Positions 16,625 through 24,469 of a stretch of 31,294 bases of DNA are shown piece by piece. The notes beneath the pieces were generated by a model that made no database searches, was not told the origin of the DNA, and saw nothing but the letters and a program-made list of their open reading frames with translations. The stretch is taken from NCBI GenBank assembly GCA_002685655.1, contig NYXM01000088.1, positions 1-31,294 on the forward strand. The letters are read 5' to 3'. The first letter of the stretch is position 1, and every line of letters begins with the position of its first letter. A program made the position numbers and the translations under genes. This stretch comes from Planctomycetaceae bacterium (GTDB lineage: Bacteria > Planctomycetota > Planctomycetia > Pirellulales > Pirellulaceae).

Positions 16625-16676
16625 GTTGGAGTACAGCGTTCAGGCTGCGAAGCTGGGCTAAAGCCGGGGCTCCAAC
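16625..16676. repeat. 52-bp inverted-repeat element (REP/MITE-like)
   Basis: Perfect 7-bp ends GTTGGAG and CTCCAAC enclose TACAGCGTTCAGGCTG and the palindrome AGCCGGGGCT. The phrase 'GTTGGAGTACAG...TCAGGCTG' resembles a dispersed repeat I recall from planctomycete genomes. It lies in the divergent promoter region of the pectate lyase and beta-helix genes and is unrelated in sequence to the 97-bp family. Confidence 0.5.
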
Positions 16677-16785
16677 TCAGTACGTCGGTGCTTGTGTTTG
16701 CATTCTAGACGAGTTGCGAGTCGGCTGCGACGAAGGTTGGTGTTCTTCGTTGTCGGCGAGTAAAATGTCCAACTTGGGAGATTTA

Positions 16786-17796
16786 ATGATGAGAACTCTC
16801 GCCTGGTTAGAATCCATGCCGGAAGTACGCAAGCTTGCACCGGCCTACGCACTATCTTTCCTGTGTCTTTTTTCCTGGCACGCTCGCGCGGAAAACACAG
16901 TCGGTGTCCGTGGTGAAGTTGGCTGTGGTGAGAATGCCAGGCGCGTCAATCGCTTGCAGATCACCAAGCCGGGCGTTTACGAGAATTACCTGGTCGACAG
17001 CGAGTGGGCCGGCGGCAACCGCGTCAAGATCACCGCCGACAACGTCACGCTTCGCCATTGCGAGATTCGCAACGCCACCGGCAATGGTGTCGGTGTTTTC
17101 GGAAAGAACGTGACGATTGAAGACTGCAAGATCCATCACCTGCTGAACTCGACGTTCGACCGGCAGCACGACGCACACGGAATCACCGGACGCTGGTTCA
17201 ACGTGACCATTCGCAATTGCGAGATTTTCTATGTGTCGGGCGATTGCGTGCAATTCGATCCTGATCGCAAATCCACGGGGAAGGTGCAGATCGAAAACTG
17301 CACGTTTTGGACGGGGCCGCTTCCAGCCAATGCAGCCGGCTTCAAGAAAGGCGAGCGGCCCGGCGAGAATGCATTCGATTCGAAGACGCCGCCGAAAGGC
17401 CCGCGCTGCGAACTCGCGATGCGCAATTGCTTGATGTATGGCTGGAATCAGCCCGCCCAGGTAAGCAACATGGCGGCCATCAATCTCAAAGAAAACGTCC
17501 AGGCGACCGTCGAAAACTGTTTGTTCCGTGACAACGAAATCTGTTTTCGTTTGCGCGGTCCAACCGGTCGAGGCGATGCACGGGTGACCGTCAACAACTG
17601 TGCCATCTTCGACGCCAAAGTCGGCGTACGCATCGAAGACAAGATTCGCGACTTGAAAATCCGCAACCTGGCATTCGGTGCGGGCGTTGCGCGGAAATAC
17701 CATATGGTCGGACGCGGGCCATTTCCCGGCTACGACAATCAAGGCGAATCGAAAGCCGCATCGTTTGAATCGATCTTGAAGAACGGATGGAATTGA
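16786..17796 (+). CDS. Secreted right-handed parallel beta-helix protein
   Basis: From the ATG at 16786 (GGGAG five bases upstream; ATG 16789 is the next codon) this is 336 residues. The open frame extends to 16372, but that part overlaps the pectate lyase antisense and is not protein-like. The signal peptide is APAYALSFLCLFSWHARA. Right-handed helix turns with Asn/Cys ladders follow: VTLRHCEIRNATGNGVG, VTIEDCKIHHL, VTIRNCEIFYVSGDCVQ and VQIENCTFWTG. This resembles pectate lyase/polygalacturonase-like helices without a clear catalytic set. It is monocistronic. Confidence 0.7.
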   Translation: MMRTLAWLESMPEVRKLAPAYALSFLCLFSWHARAENTVGVRGEVGCGENARRVNRLQITKPGVYENYLVDSEWAGGNRVKITADNVTLRHCEIRNATGNGVGVFGKNVTIEDCKIHHLLNSTFDRQHDAHGITGRWFNVTIRNCEIFYVSGDCVQFDPDRKSTGKVQIENCTFWTGPLPANAAGFKKGERPGENAFDSKTPPKGPRCELAMRNCLMYGWNQPAQVSNMAAINLKENVQATVENCLFRDNEICFRLRGPTGRGDARVTVNNCAIFDAKVGVRIEDKIRDLKIRNLAFGAGVARKYHMVGRGPFPGYDNQGESKAASFESILKNGWN

Positions 17797-17814
17797 GCAC
17801 ATGATTGCCAATTG

Positions 17815-17841
17815 CTGTAGCCGAAGTTGCCAAGACTTTGG
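17815..17841. repeat. Short dispersed-repeat-like motif
   Basis: CTGTAGCCGAAGTTGCCAAG, followed by ACTTTGG, contains the imperfect palindrome CCAAGACTTTGG. It resembles a short motif I recall scattered in intergenic DNA of Pirellulales. Only one instance is visible here, so this is a weak call. Confidence 0.25.
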
Positions 17842-17856
17842 TCCCGCTCAAACCAA

Positions 17857-17994
17857 ATGCTTTTTGACCACGCTCATTTTGATCGGCGCCGGACGGAGCA
17901 GTACCAACACGAATACGGCATGCCGGTACACTTTGGAGCCCGCACTAGTCCCCAGGCGATGCGGTCGCTACTACAAGTCCGTTGGCTAGAATGA
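17857..17994 (+). CDS. Possible 45-residue small ORF, unidentified
   Basis: An ATG-initiated frame reads MLFDHAHFDRRRTEQYQHEY, continues with GMPVHFGARTSPQAMRSLLQ and VRWLE, and ends in TGA. It is compositionally protein-like, charged and without a signal peptide. No ribosome site was seen. It could be a small protein, a severed gene fragment or chance. Confidence 0.25.
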   Translation: MLFDHAHFDRRRTEQYQHEYGMPVHFGARTSPQAMRSLLQVRWLE

Positions 17995-18027
17995 TCCTGT
18001 TACACCTATTGTCATGGGAGACGCACC

Positions 18028-19344
18028 ATGAAAACCCGACTATTCGCGTTCATTCTGATTCTCTTGTCTATTGGCGGATCTGCAATCGCCGATTCACCGG
18101 CAGGCTGGACGAAGTTCGCACCACGGGATGAATTACTTCCTGACTTCTCGTTTGAGTTCGAGAAAGGTTCGGACCATCGAGATGAATCGCTGGTGTTAAC
18201 GATTTCGGCAGGTGATCGAGACGCGATTGATGGAGCGTGGGTGGCGACGATGCCCGTTGTGGGCGACAAATATTATCGATTCTCCGCGCTTCGCCTGACC
18301 AAGAATGTCCGATCGCCACGGCGCAGTGCGGTCGTCAAAATCACGTGGCAGGACAGCAAAGGAAAACTCGTCCGAGGTGAAGACGACCTGGCCCGTCCTG
18401 AGTACCCACTCGACCGCGGAAAGACTGATCGAGGTGGAACGCTTGTCGTCGACACGTATCTTGTTCCACAGGACGCAACTCAAGCAAAGGTTGAACTTCA
18501 CTTGCGGTGGACAACGGGTTCCGTCAGGTGGAGCCGAGTGCAATTGGACGAGGTCGAACCGCCGCAACCGCGAGTCGTGCGACTGGCGACCATTCACTTT
18601 CGGCCGGACAAAGGAAGGACGAACGAAGAAAAGTGTCGGCAGTTTGCACTGCTGATCGCCGAGGCCGCACAGCAAAAGGCCGACTTGATTTGTTTACCGG
18701 AGTCGCTGACGTATTACCGTTCCAGCCGTTCGATGGCGGATTGTGCCGAGCCAATTCCTGGTCCCTCGACAAGATATTTCGGGACACTTGCCAAGAAGCA
18801 CGACCTGTACATCGTCGCTGGACTGACGGAACGGGACGGATCAATCGTCTACAACACAGCCGCTTTGTTGGGCTCTGACGGCGAACTTGTTGGCAAGTAC
18901 CGAAAAGTCTGCCTGCCGCGGGAAGAGATCGAGGCCGGCGTGACGCCTGGCGAACGATATCCAGTGTTCGACACTCGCTTCGGCAAACTTGGCATGATGA
19001 TCTGCTGGGACGTCCACTTCCCCGAAGTCGCGCGAGGGCTGAGTGCTGGCGGCGCGGAAGTGATCGCGATGCCCATCTGGGGTGGCAATCCGGCCCTGGC
19101 CAAGGCACGCGCGATCGAGAATCAAATCTACCTGGTCAGCAGCACCTACTCCGACATATCTCGCAAGGCGATGGTCTCGGGCGTATGGGATCCGGAAGGT
19201 GCCCTGCTTGTGAAGAACGGTGCGGAGTGGGGAGAGGTTTTCGTGACAGAAGTGGACCTAGGCCGGCGCGTCTATTGGAATTGGCTCGGCGATTTCAAAG
19301 CGCGCATCGAACGAGAGCGGCCTGCGAGAGGCTTTCAAGATTAA
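18028..19344 (+). CDS. Secreted nitrilase-superfamily amidohydrolase with N-terminal beta domain
   Basis: This is 438 residues with a Sec signal (about 1-22; ALF/IGGSAIADSP) and GGGAG eight bases before the ATG. Residues ~25-185 form a carbohydrate-binding-like beta-sandwich (GDKYYRFSALRLTKNV; VELHLRWTTGSVRWSRVQLDE). The C-terminal carbon-nitrogen hydrolase domain starts at about 188. Its Glu-Lys-Cys triad is complete: E225 (LICLPES), K293 (YRKVCLPREE) and C326 (MMICWDVHFPE). It hydrolyses a C-N bond (amide, carbamoyl or nitrile), substrate unknown. Export of a nitrilase with a glycan-binding-like module suits action on an N-acetyl or amide group of an extracellular polymer, but that is inference. 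Confidence 0.82.
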   Translation: MKTRLFAFILILLSIGGSAIADSPAGWTKFAPRDELLPDFSFEFEKGSDHRDESLVLTISAGDRDAIDGAWVATMPVVGDKYYRFSALRLTKNVRSPRRSAVVKITWQDSKGKLVRGEDDLARPEYPLDRGKTDRGGTLVVDTYLVPQDATQAKVELHLRWTTGSVRWSRVQLDEVEPPQPRVVRLATIHFRPDKGRTNEEKCRQFALLIAEAAQQKADLICLPESLTYYRSSRSMADCAEPIPGPSTRYFGTLAKKHDLYIVAGLTERDGSIVYNTAALLGSDGELVGKYRKVCLPREEIEAGVTPGERYPVFDTRFGKLGMMICWDVHFPEVARGLSAGGAEVIAMPIWGGNPALAKARAIENQIYLVSSTYSDISRKAMVSGVWDPEGALLVKNGAEWGEVFVTEVDLGRRVYWNWLGDFKARIERERPARGFQD

Positions 19345-19364
19345 AACCGCGCTCCCGAGTTGCG

Positions 19365-20717
19365 TCAATTCACAAACTCCAATGCACCGAAGTCGCGTTC
19401 GTTTTCGGTTTTGCGCAATTGCTTGTCCGCCGGATGTTTGTACTGCCAAGTGAACGGAACGGTGCCGCCTTTGACGCCTAGCGCGTTGGGGATCTTCAGC
19501 GGTATCTTTGCCGACGCGTCGGCGCCCGCGATTGGCGCTGATCGAGTTAAGTGAAAGTCGTGCTCACGCGGATTGGCAAACAAGCCCGCGGGCGATTTGG
19601 CAATTCGGTTTTGTTCTCGAAACGTTTGACTCTTGAGCGAATTGGAAAACGTGTCGGCGATCCAGTTGTTTGTTGCACTCAGACCGGCCAGCGACGCTCC
19701 GTTGCGCGCGGACGCGAGCACTTGATTGCTCTGTCGGCGGTCTGTGCCGTGGATGAGATTGCCGTAGAGTTTCGCTTTGGCTTTTGACGCGGACAGGTCG
19801 ATCACGGGAGTGATGAACGGTGTCACGATGGTGTTTTGCACGAGATATAAAGTGCCATCATGCTGGCCGTCACCTTCGGCACCGAAGTGGATGACGCCTT
19901 TGTTGCCGCGACATAGCGTGTCCTTGACAATGATGTTGCCCAATAGCACAGCGTGACTGTCTGAGTAGGCCGTTTCGCGGGCGTGGACCAGATCGAACTC
20001 GCGGTTGGCCGAGTGGTGGATGTAACTGTACTCGACGTGGTTGTAGTGCGCGCGGCTTTTGACGTTCTGTCCCGTGAGCGGCGAGTGCAAATCGCAAAAA
20101 CGCAGCGTGACGCTCGTGCCGCCGAGATAAAGATTGTGGTTGTAGCCGGCGTGTCGCTCGTTGCCGTTGTGGTGGATCACGCAATGTTCGATCACCTGGT
20201 TCATGGCGGATTTCAGTGACCCATCGCCATTGGACATGATGCCCATATCATTGTGATGGATTTCGCAGTATCGGACGGTTACCTGACTGGCTTGATTAAT
20301 GCGCACACCCGCGCCGTTCGAGTTGTTGTTCGACGCGCCGGTCAATTCGAACCCTTCCAACACGCAGCCGTCGGCATCGGCGTTGAATTGAAAGATCGCA
20401 CGAGGCACGCGGCCACTGCCGGAATAGTTGTAGCCCCTACCGTCAATCTTCACTCGCGCGCCGCTTTCGAGACCTGCCGCTCGAAAGGTCAACCGCGATT
20501 TTCGCACCTGCACCGCCACTCGCTCGTATGCGCGTCCGTCCTTGAGCGGATGCACCAAGATCACGTCGCTTGGCTTCGCGTCTGCATACGCCTGTTCGAT
20601 CCCAGCAAACCGCTTCCCCGGCCCAACTTGCAACGTCGCGGCACGAGTGGACGGTACGAAAATCAAAGTCGCCAACCCAACGAATACGGAATGCGGGACG
20701 AGCCGTGCAAGAAACAT
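19365..20717 (-). CDS. Secreted right-handed parallel beta-helix protein (pectate lyase-like)
   Basis: The ATG at 20717 is chosen because GAAAGG lies six bases upstream and a clean signal peptide follows (MFLARLVPHSVFVGLATLIF, cut near TRAA). The open frame upstream to 20804 is not needed. The product has 450 residues. The body (QVGPGKRFAGIEQAYADAK; IFQFNADADGCVLEGFELTG; VTVRYCEIHHNDMGIM; VIEHCVIHHNGNERHAGYNH) shows Asn/Cys beta-helix turns as in pectate lyase-type enzymes, and the C-terminus has a YKHPADKQLRKTENERDFGA segment. This is a third helix-type enzyme in the window and does not look like a recent duplicate of the others. It converges on the nitrilase gene, 20 bases apart. Confidence 0.72.
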   Translation of the reverse strand: MFLARLVPHSVFVGLATLIFVPSTRAATLQVGPGKRFAGIEQAYADAKPSDVILVHPLKDGRAYERVAVQVRKSRLTFRAAGLESGARVKIDGRGYNYSGSGRVPRAIFQFNADADGCVLEGFELTGASNNNSNGAGVRINQASQVTVRYCEIHHNDMGIMSNGDGSLKSAMNQVIEHCVIHHNGNERHAGYNHNLYLGGTSVTLRFCDLHSPLTGQNVKSRAHYNHVEYSYIHHSANREFDLVHARETAYSDSHAVLLGNIIVKDTLCRGNKGVIHFGAEGDGQHDGTLYLVQNTIVTPFITPVIDLSASKAKAKLYGNLIHGTDRRQSNQVLASARNGASLAGLSATNNWIADTFSNSLKSQTFREQNRIAKSPAGLFANPREHDFHLTRSAPIAGADASAKIPLKIPNALGVKGGTVPFTWQYKHPADKQLRKTENERDFGALEFVN

Positions 20718-20872
20718 CTGATGCCTTTCAGACAGGCCGGTTAATTGGCAATCGCCATGTCCATATTCTCTCAGCTCACTGCTCAGATCAAGGTGACTGC
20801 ACACAAAGCAGCAGTATAATGGTCACTTGCTTACAGTTACGCGCGAAGATACGGTCGGGTCAAGAGCGACAG

Positions 20873-21016
20873 ATGAATACTCTCAAGTTTGCATCAATCG
20901 TCATTTGTTTGTTAGTCGTGGGTTCGGCAACAGCCGCGGATGCGCCAGGTGCCCGTTTGCCAGAGGGCGATCGTGGCATCGCCGCAAAGTATCGGAGTGA
21001 CAAAGACATATATTAG
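20873..21016 (+). pseudogene. Truncated secreted protein, signal peptide plus short stub
   Basis: A clean Sec signal (MNTLKFASIVICLLVVGSATA) is followed by ADAPGARLPEGDRGIAAKYR and SDKDIY, then a TAG stop after 47 residues. GDRGIAAKYRSDKDI resembles the opening of large planctomycete secreted proteins that begin 'GDxGIAAKYPGDxGI...'. This appears to be the amputated 5' end of such a gene. A weak GAGCGAC ribosome site precedes the ATG. Confidence 0.5.
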
Positions 21017-21153
21017 TCCGATTAAGAGATGAAATGAGTCGACTCAACTCCGCATTTTTAGGTTACAAGAAGCAATGGCAACACGCCGAGCGCGTAATGC
21101 CCCCAGAAGAAACCGATCGAGATGGTAGATTGAACAACTGGAGGGAGCACACC

Positions 21154-22629
21154 ATGAATCGACTCTCCGCTCGCGTACTTTTCTTGATCGCAGCCATAGC
21201 AATCGTCTTGAATACGTCCCGCGTACCGCAGTTGTCGGCCCAGGACAAGAATGCCGAACGCGTCCAACCTTACTCGAAGAATCCGCGCTACTGGCAGTAC
21301 AAAGGTGAGCCCGTGATGTTGCTGGGTGGAAGCAAGACGGACCATATCTTTTTGCTTGATGATCTCAAGCAGCATCTCGATGAGATGCAGGAGGTTGGGG
21401 CCAACTATGTGCGGTGTACGATGAGTCAGCGCGAGGGGCTCGATCTGAAACCGCACAAGCGGCTGGCGGATGGGAAGTTCGATCTCGATCAGTGGAACGA
21501 GGAATATTGGAAGCGCTTCCAGAACATGCTGAAGTGGACCGCCGAGAGGGAAATCTTCGTGCAGATCGAAGTCTGGGACCGCTTTGACTACACCGATGCA
21601 CGCGACTTGAACTACTGGGAGATTAGTCCGTGGCGCCCCGCGAACAACGTCAACTACGCCGCCGAACAGTCGAGCTTTGCCGATCGTTACACTCGCCATC
21701 CCTCGCAAGACCAGCATCCGTTCTTTCACAGCGTCCCTGCCATGCCGCGATACAGTAAAAAGCTCGATCTCATTCGGACGTACCAGGAGGCGTTCGTCGC
21801 CAAGATGCTGTCCTACAGCCTGGACGAGGGGCATGTTCTCTACTGCATGAACAACGAGACTTCCACGCCGGCCCAATGGGGCCAGTACTGGATTCGGTTT
21901 ATCAAGGCCAAGGCCGCCGAAAAAGGTGTGACTGTGTGCACGACCGACATGTTCGACGATGCGTTCCGGGGCGACAAAGCAGAACACACGCCGATCATCT
22001 TCAACGACGCCGAGCACTACATGTTTGCCGACATCTCACAGGTGAACAGCCGGAACTACGATGAGGCACATTGGGGCGCGTTGCAGTGGCTTTTGCGGCA
22101 AGTCAACAAGCATCCGCGCCCCAGCAATCACACTAAGATCTACGGCAGCGGTTACAAGAGCTTTGGGACGGGCGGGCCTGAGGACGGGGTCGAGCGAGTT
22201 TGGCGAAACATCCTAGGTGGCTCGGCGAGCGCCCGCTTCCACCGTCCGGACTCTGGCAACGGGCTCAACGACTTCGCCAAAGCAAGCATCAAGGCAGCGC
22301 GCCTTTTCGAGAGTGAGATCAAGTTCTGGGACATCACGCCACAGATGAGCTTGCTTTCCGAACGCGAAAGCAACGAGGCCTACTTGGCGGTGAAACCTGG
22401 CGAACGCTACGCGCTATACTTCACCAACGGTGGATCCGTTGGGCTGGATCTGTCCGCCGCCCCAGGCTCGTTCGATGTGACCTGGATCAGCGTCTCCATG
22501 GGCGTGCCGATTCGAACGTCGGCTGCCGGAGGCTACCGCCAGATGAAGAAGACGATTGAGGGCGGTCGCGTCGTAACCATGTCCGCACCGTACAAGGGCG
22601 GCTGGGTTGCCGCGATCGTGAAGAGGTAA
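21154..22629 (+). CDS. Secreted glycosidase-like TIM-barrel protein with collagen-binding-like C-domain
   Basis: The internal ATG at 21154 is chosen because GGAGG lies nine bases upstream and a hydrophobic signal follows (LSARVLFLIAAIAIVLNTS). The open frame extends to 21034, but that part is unfamiliar. The product is 491 residues. The barrel begins with YSKNPRYWQYKGEPVMLLGG (the 'DUF4038/GH140-like' opening), followed by DLKQHLDEMQEVGANYVRC. CMNNETSTPAQWGQYWI supplies E235 as a candidate acid/base. The C-terminal ~90 residues (AYLAVKPGERYALYFTNGG, then LDLSAAPGSFDVTW) match the 'putative collagen-binding' beta domain also found in the next gene. Confidence 0.75.
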   Translation: MNRLSARVLFLIAAIAIVLNTSRVPQLSAQDKNAERVQPYSKNPRYWQYKGEPVMLLGGSKTDHIFLLDDLKQHLDEMQEVGANYVRCTMSQREGLDLKPHKRLADGKFDLDQWNEEYWKRFQNMLKWTAEREIFVQIEVWDRFDYTDARDLNYWEISPWRPANNVNYAAEQSSFADRYTRHPSQDQHPFFHSVPAMPRYSKKLDLIRTYQEAFVAKMLSYSLDEGHVLYCMNNETSTPAQWGQYWIRFIKAKAAEKGVTVCTTDMFDDAFRGDKAEHTPIIFNDAEHYMFADISQVNSRNYDEAHWGALQWLLRQVNKHPRPSNHTKIYGSGYKSFGTGGPEDGVERVWRNILGGSASARFHRPDSGNGLNDFAKASIKAARLFESEIKFWDITPQMSLLSERESNEAYLAVKPGERYALYFTNGGSVGLDLSAAPGSFDVTWISVSMGVPIRTSAAGGYRQMKKTIEGGRVVTMSAPYKGGWVAAIVKR

Positions 22630-22714
22630 GCTATGCTTCTGCCAAAGGAGCGCATGAGTTGAGACAGGCCCCGGCAATGTTGAAAGTACAGCAGCACGTC
22701 AAGGACACAGAACA

Positions 22715-24154
22715 ATGAAACGACGCGAGTTTTTTGTTAAGTCAGCATCTGCCACAGCGGCGACAATGTGGTTGCCGCTTGTGAACTCAGACCGCGTAGT
22801 CGCGAGGGCTGACACAGCGGACGGCCGCGCAGCCGGACCGTTAAGAGTGCATCCCGACAACCGGCGCTACTTCACCGACGGCAGCGGGCGAGCCATCTAT
22901 CTCACTGGTTCGCATGTCTGGAACAATCTGGTCGACATGGGGCCGGGCGATCCACCGCCGAAGTTCGATTTCGACGCCTATCTCGACTTTCTCGAAAAGT
23001 ACGGGCACAACTTCATTCGGCTGTGGGCCTGGGAACACACCACGTGGGACACGTCGGCCAATGGTCGCTGGGGTAAGAAGAATCCCCACATCGTCGCTCC
23101 GATTCCGTGGATGCGAACCGGGCCGGACAAGGCACTCGACGGCAAGCCCAAGTTCGTTCTGACAGAGTTCAACCCAGAGTATTTTCAACGTCTGCGATCG
23201 CGCGTCATCGCGGCCGGCAAGCGCGGCATCTACGTGTCGGTGATGTTATTCGAGGGCTGGGGCGTGCAGTTTTCACCCGGAGCATGGACCGGGCATCCGC
23301 TCAACGCCGCAAACAACATCAGCGACATCAATGGCGATCTGAATAAGGACGGCAAGGGGCTGGAGATCCATGCGCTTGCCAAACCCGCGATCACGCGCAT
23401 CCAGGAAGCGTACATCAAGAAAGTCGTCGACACCGTTAATGACCTCGAAAACGTGTTGTACGAGATTTCAAACGAGAACCACCCGCCGTCGACCAAATGG
23501 CAATACCACATGATTCGTTTCATCAAAGCCTACGAGAAAACCAAGCCGAGACAGCATCCGGTCGGCATGACATTCCAATATCGCGGCGGCAGGAACAAGA
23601 CGCTGCTGGACAGCCCGGCCGATTGGGTTTCGCCCAACCACGAAGGCGGCTATCGCGACAACCCGCCCCCAGCCGACGGAACCAAGGTCATCATCTCCGA
23701 CAGCGATCATCTCTGGGGAATCGGCGGCAACGAGGCTTGGGTCTGGAAGAGCTTTGCGCGCGGACTGAACCCGATTTTCATGGACCCGTATGACGGCGCA
23801 GTGTTGGCCAAACGATTCGATCCACGATGGGAACCGATCCGCCGTGCCATGGGCTACACCCTGCAATTTGCCAAGCGCATGAACTTGGCCGCGATGACTC
23901 CTCGCGGCGATCTTACTTCGACAAAGTACTGTCTGGCCGATCCAGGCCGCGAATACTTCGTGTACGTTCCTGATGGCGACAAAGTGACGTTCGACCTGTC
24001 TGCCGCGAAAGGCCAGTTGACCGTCGAGTGGTTCGATCCGACAAAAGGGAAGCCGATCGAGTCCGGCAAGACAACCGGAGGCGCTCGTCGGCAGTTCACC
24101 GCGCCTTTCGAGGGACATGCGGTCCTCCACATCGCGCAACCGGTAGCGAGGTAA
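22715..24154 (+). CDS. Tat-exported glycosidase-like TIM-barrel protein with collagen-binding-like C-domain
   Basis: This 479-residue protein has a Tat-type leader (MKRREFFVKSASATAATMWL). The barrel opens with HPDNRRYFTDGSGRAIYLTG and has FDAYLDFLEKYGHNFIRLWA, YEISNENHPPSTKWQYHMIR (E254 as candidate acid/base) and VIISDSDHLWGIGGNEAW. The C-terminal beta domain (FVYVPDGDKVTFDLSAAKGQ, then TVEWFDPTKGKPIESG) corresponds to the 'putative collagen-binding' domain family, as in the preceding gene. The domain logic is GH5/GH140-like; specificity unknown. It lies 85 bases after the preceding gene and is probably co-transcribed. An AAGGA lies nine bases before the ATG. Confidence 0.78.
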   Translation: MKRREFFVKSASATAATMWLPLVNSDRVVARADTADGRAAGPLRVHPDNRRYFTDGSGRAIYLTGSHVWNNLVDMGPGDPPPKFDFDAYLDFLEKYGHNFIRLWAWEHTTWDTSANGRWGKKNPHIVAPIPWMRTGPDKALDGKPKFVLTEFNPEYFQRLRSRVIAAGKRGIYVSVMLFEGWGVQFSPGAWTGHPLNAANNISDINGDLNKDGKGLEIHALAKPAITRIQEAYIKKVVDTVNDLENVLYEISNENHPPSTKWQYHMIRFIKAYEKTKPRQHPVGMTFQYRGGRNKTLLDSPADWVSPNHEGGYRDNPPPADGTKVIISDSDHLWGIGGNEAWVWKSFARGLNPIFMDPYDGAVLAKRFDPRWEPIRRAMGYTLQFAKRMNLAAMTPRGDLTSTKYCLADPGREYFVYVPDGDKVTFDLSAAKGQLTVEWFDPTKGKPIESGKTTGGARRQFTAPFEGHAVLHIAQPVAR

Positions 24155-24200
24155 TCAAATGAGGACAGTATCTCTGAAAGCCCGATGGCTGCATCGCTGG

Positions 24201-24297
24201 TGTGGAGGTCCAGCGAGTTTTGCGCTGGACAACAGTTCATCAACATCGCCCAGATTAGTGCAATTCTGTTCACCTGAAAGATCGCTGGACCACTACA
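24201..24297 (+). repeat. 97-bp TIR element, copy D, with flanking direct repeat
   Basis: A full copy runs from TGTGGAGGTCCAGCGA to TCGCTGGACCACTACA, with a perfect subterminal stem. It is flanked by a direct repeat CTGCATCGC (24189-24197) and CTGCATCAC (24298-24306), 8 of 9 identical, the best target-site-duplication candidate in the window. It lies between the second glycosidase-like gene and the sulfatase. Confidence 0.9.
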
Positions 24298-24469
24298 CTG
24301 CATCACAAAGATCGCGCACGCTGGGATGGCATCATTTCACCGATTTCCTAACCAAGGCCCTATCCCAGAATCACGCGGACGCTTGCGCTGTACGCGGAGA
24401 TTTGCATCGAAAACACGGTTTCAGGATAGGTACTCAGTTCTGGTTGCCCTCGACAACGGTTTTATCGCT
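24298..24469. other. Sulfatase upstream region
   Basis: This holds the sulfatase promoter region. If copy D is removed at the CTGCATC repeat, a 27-codon frame from ATG 24167 (approximate) reads MRTVSLKARWLH, then HKDRARWDGIISPIS and a stop. That is too short to call a gene. Nothing else was recognised. Confidence 0.3.

Noticed and set aside
16372..16785. The N-terminal extension of the beta-helix frame at 16786
   Set aside because: It overlaps the pectate lyase antisense and lies before a good ribosome site and signal peptide.
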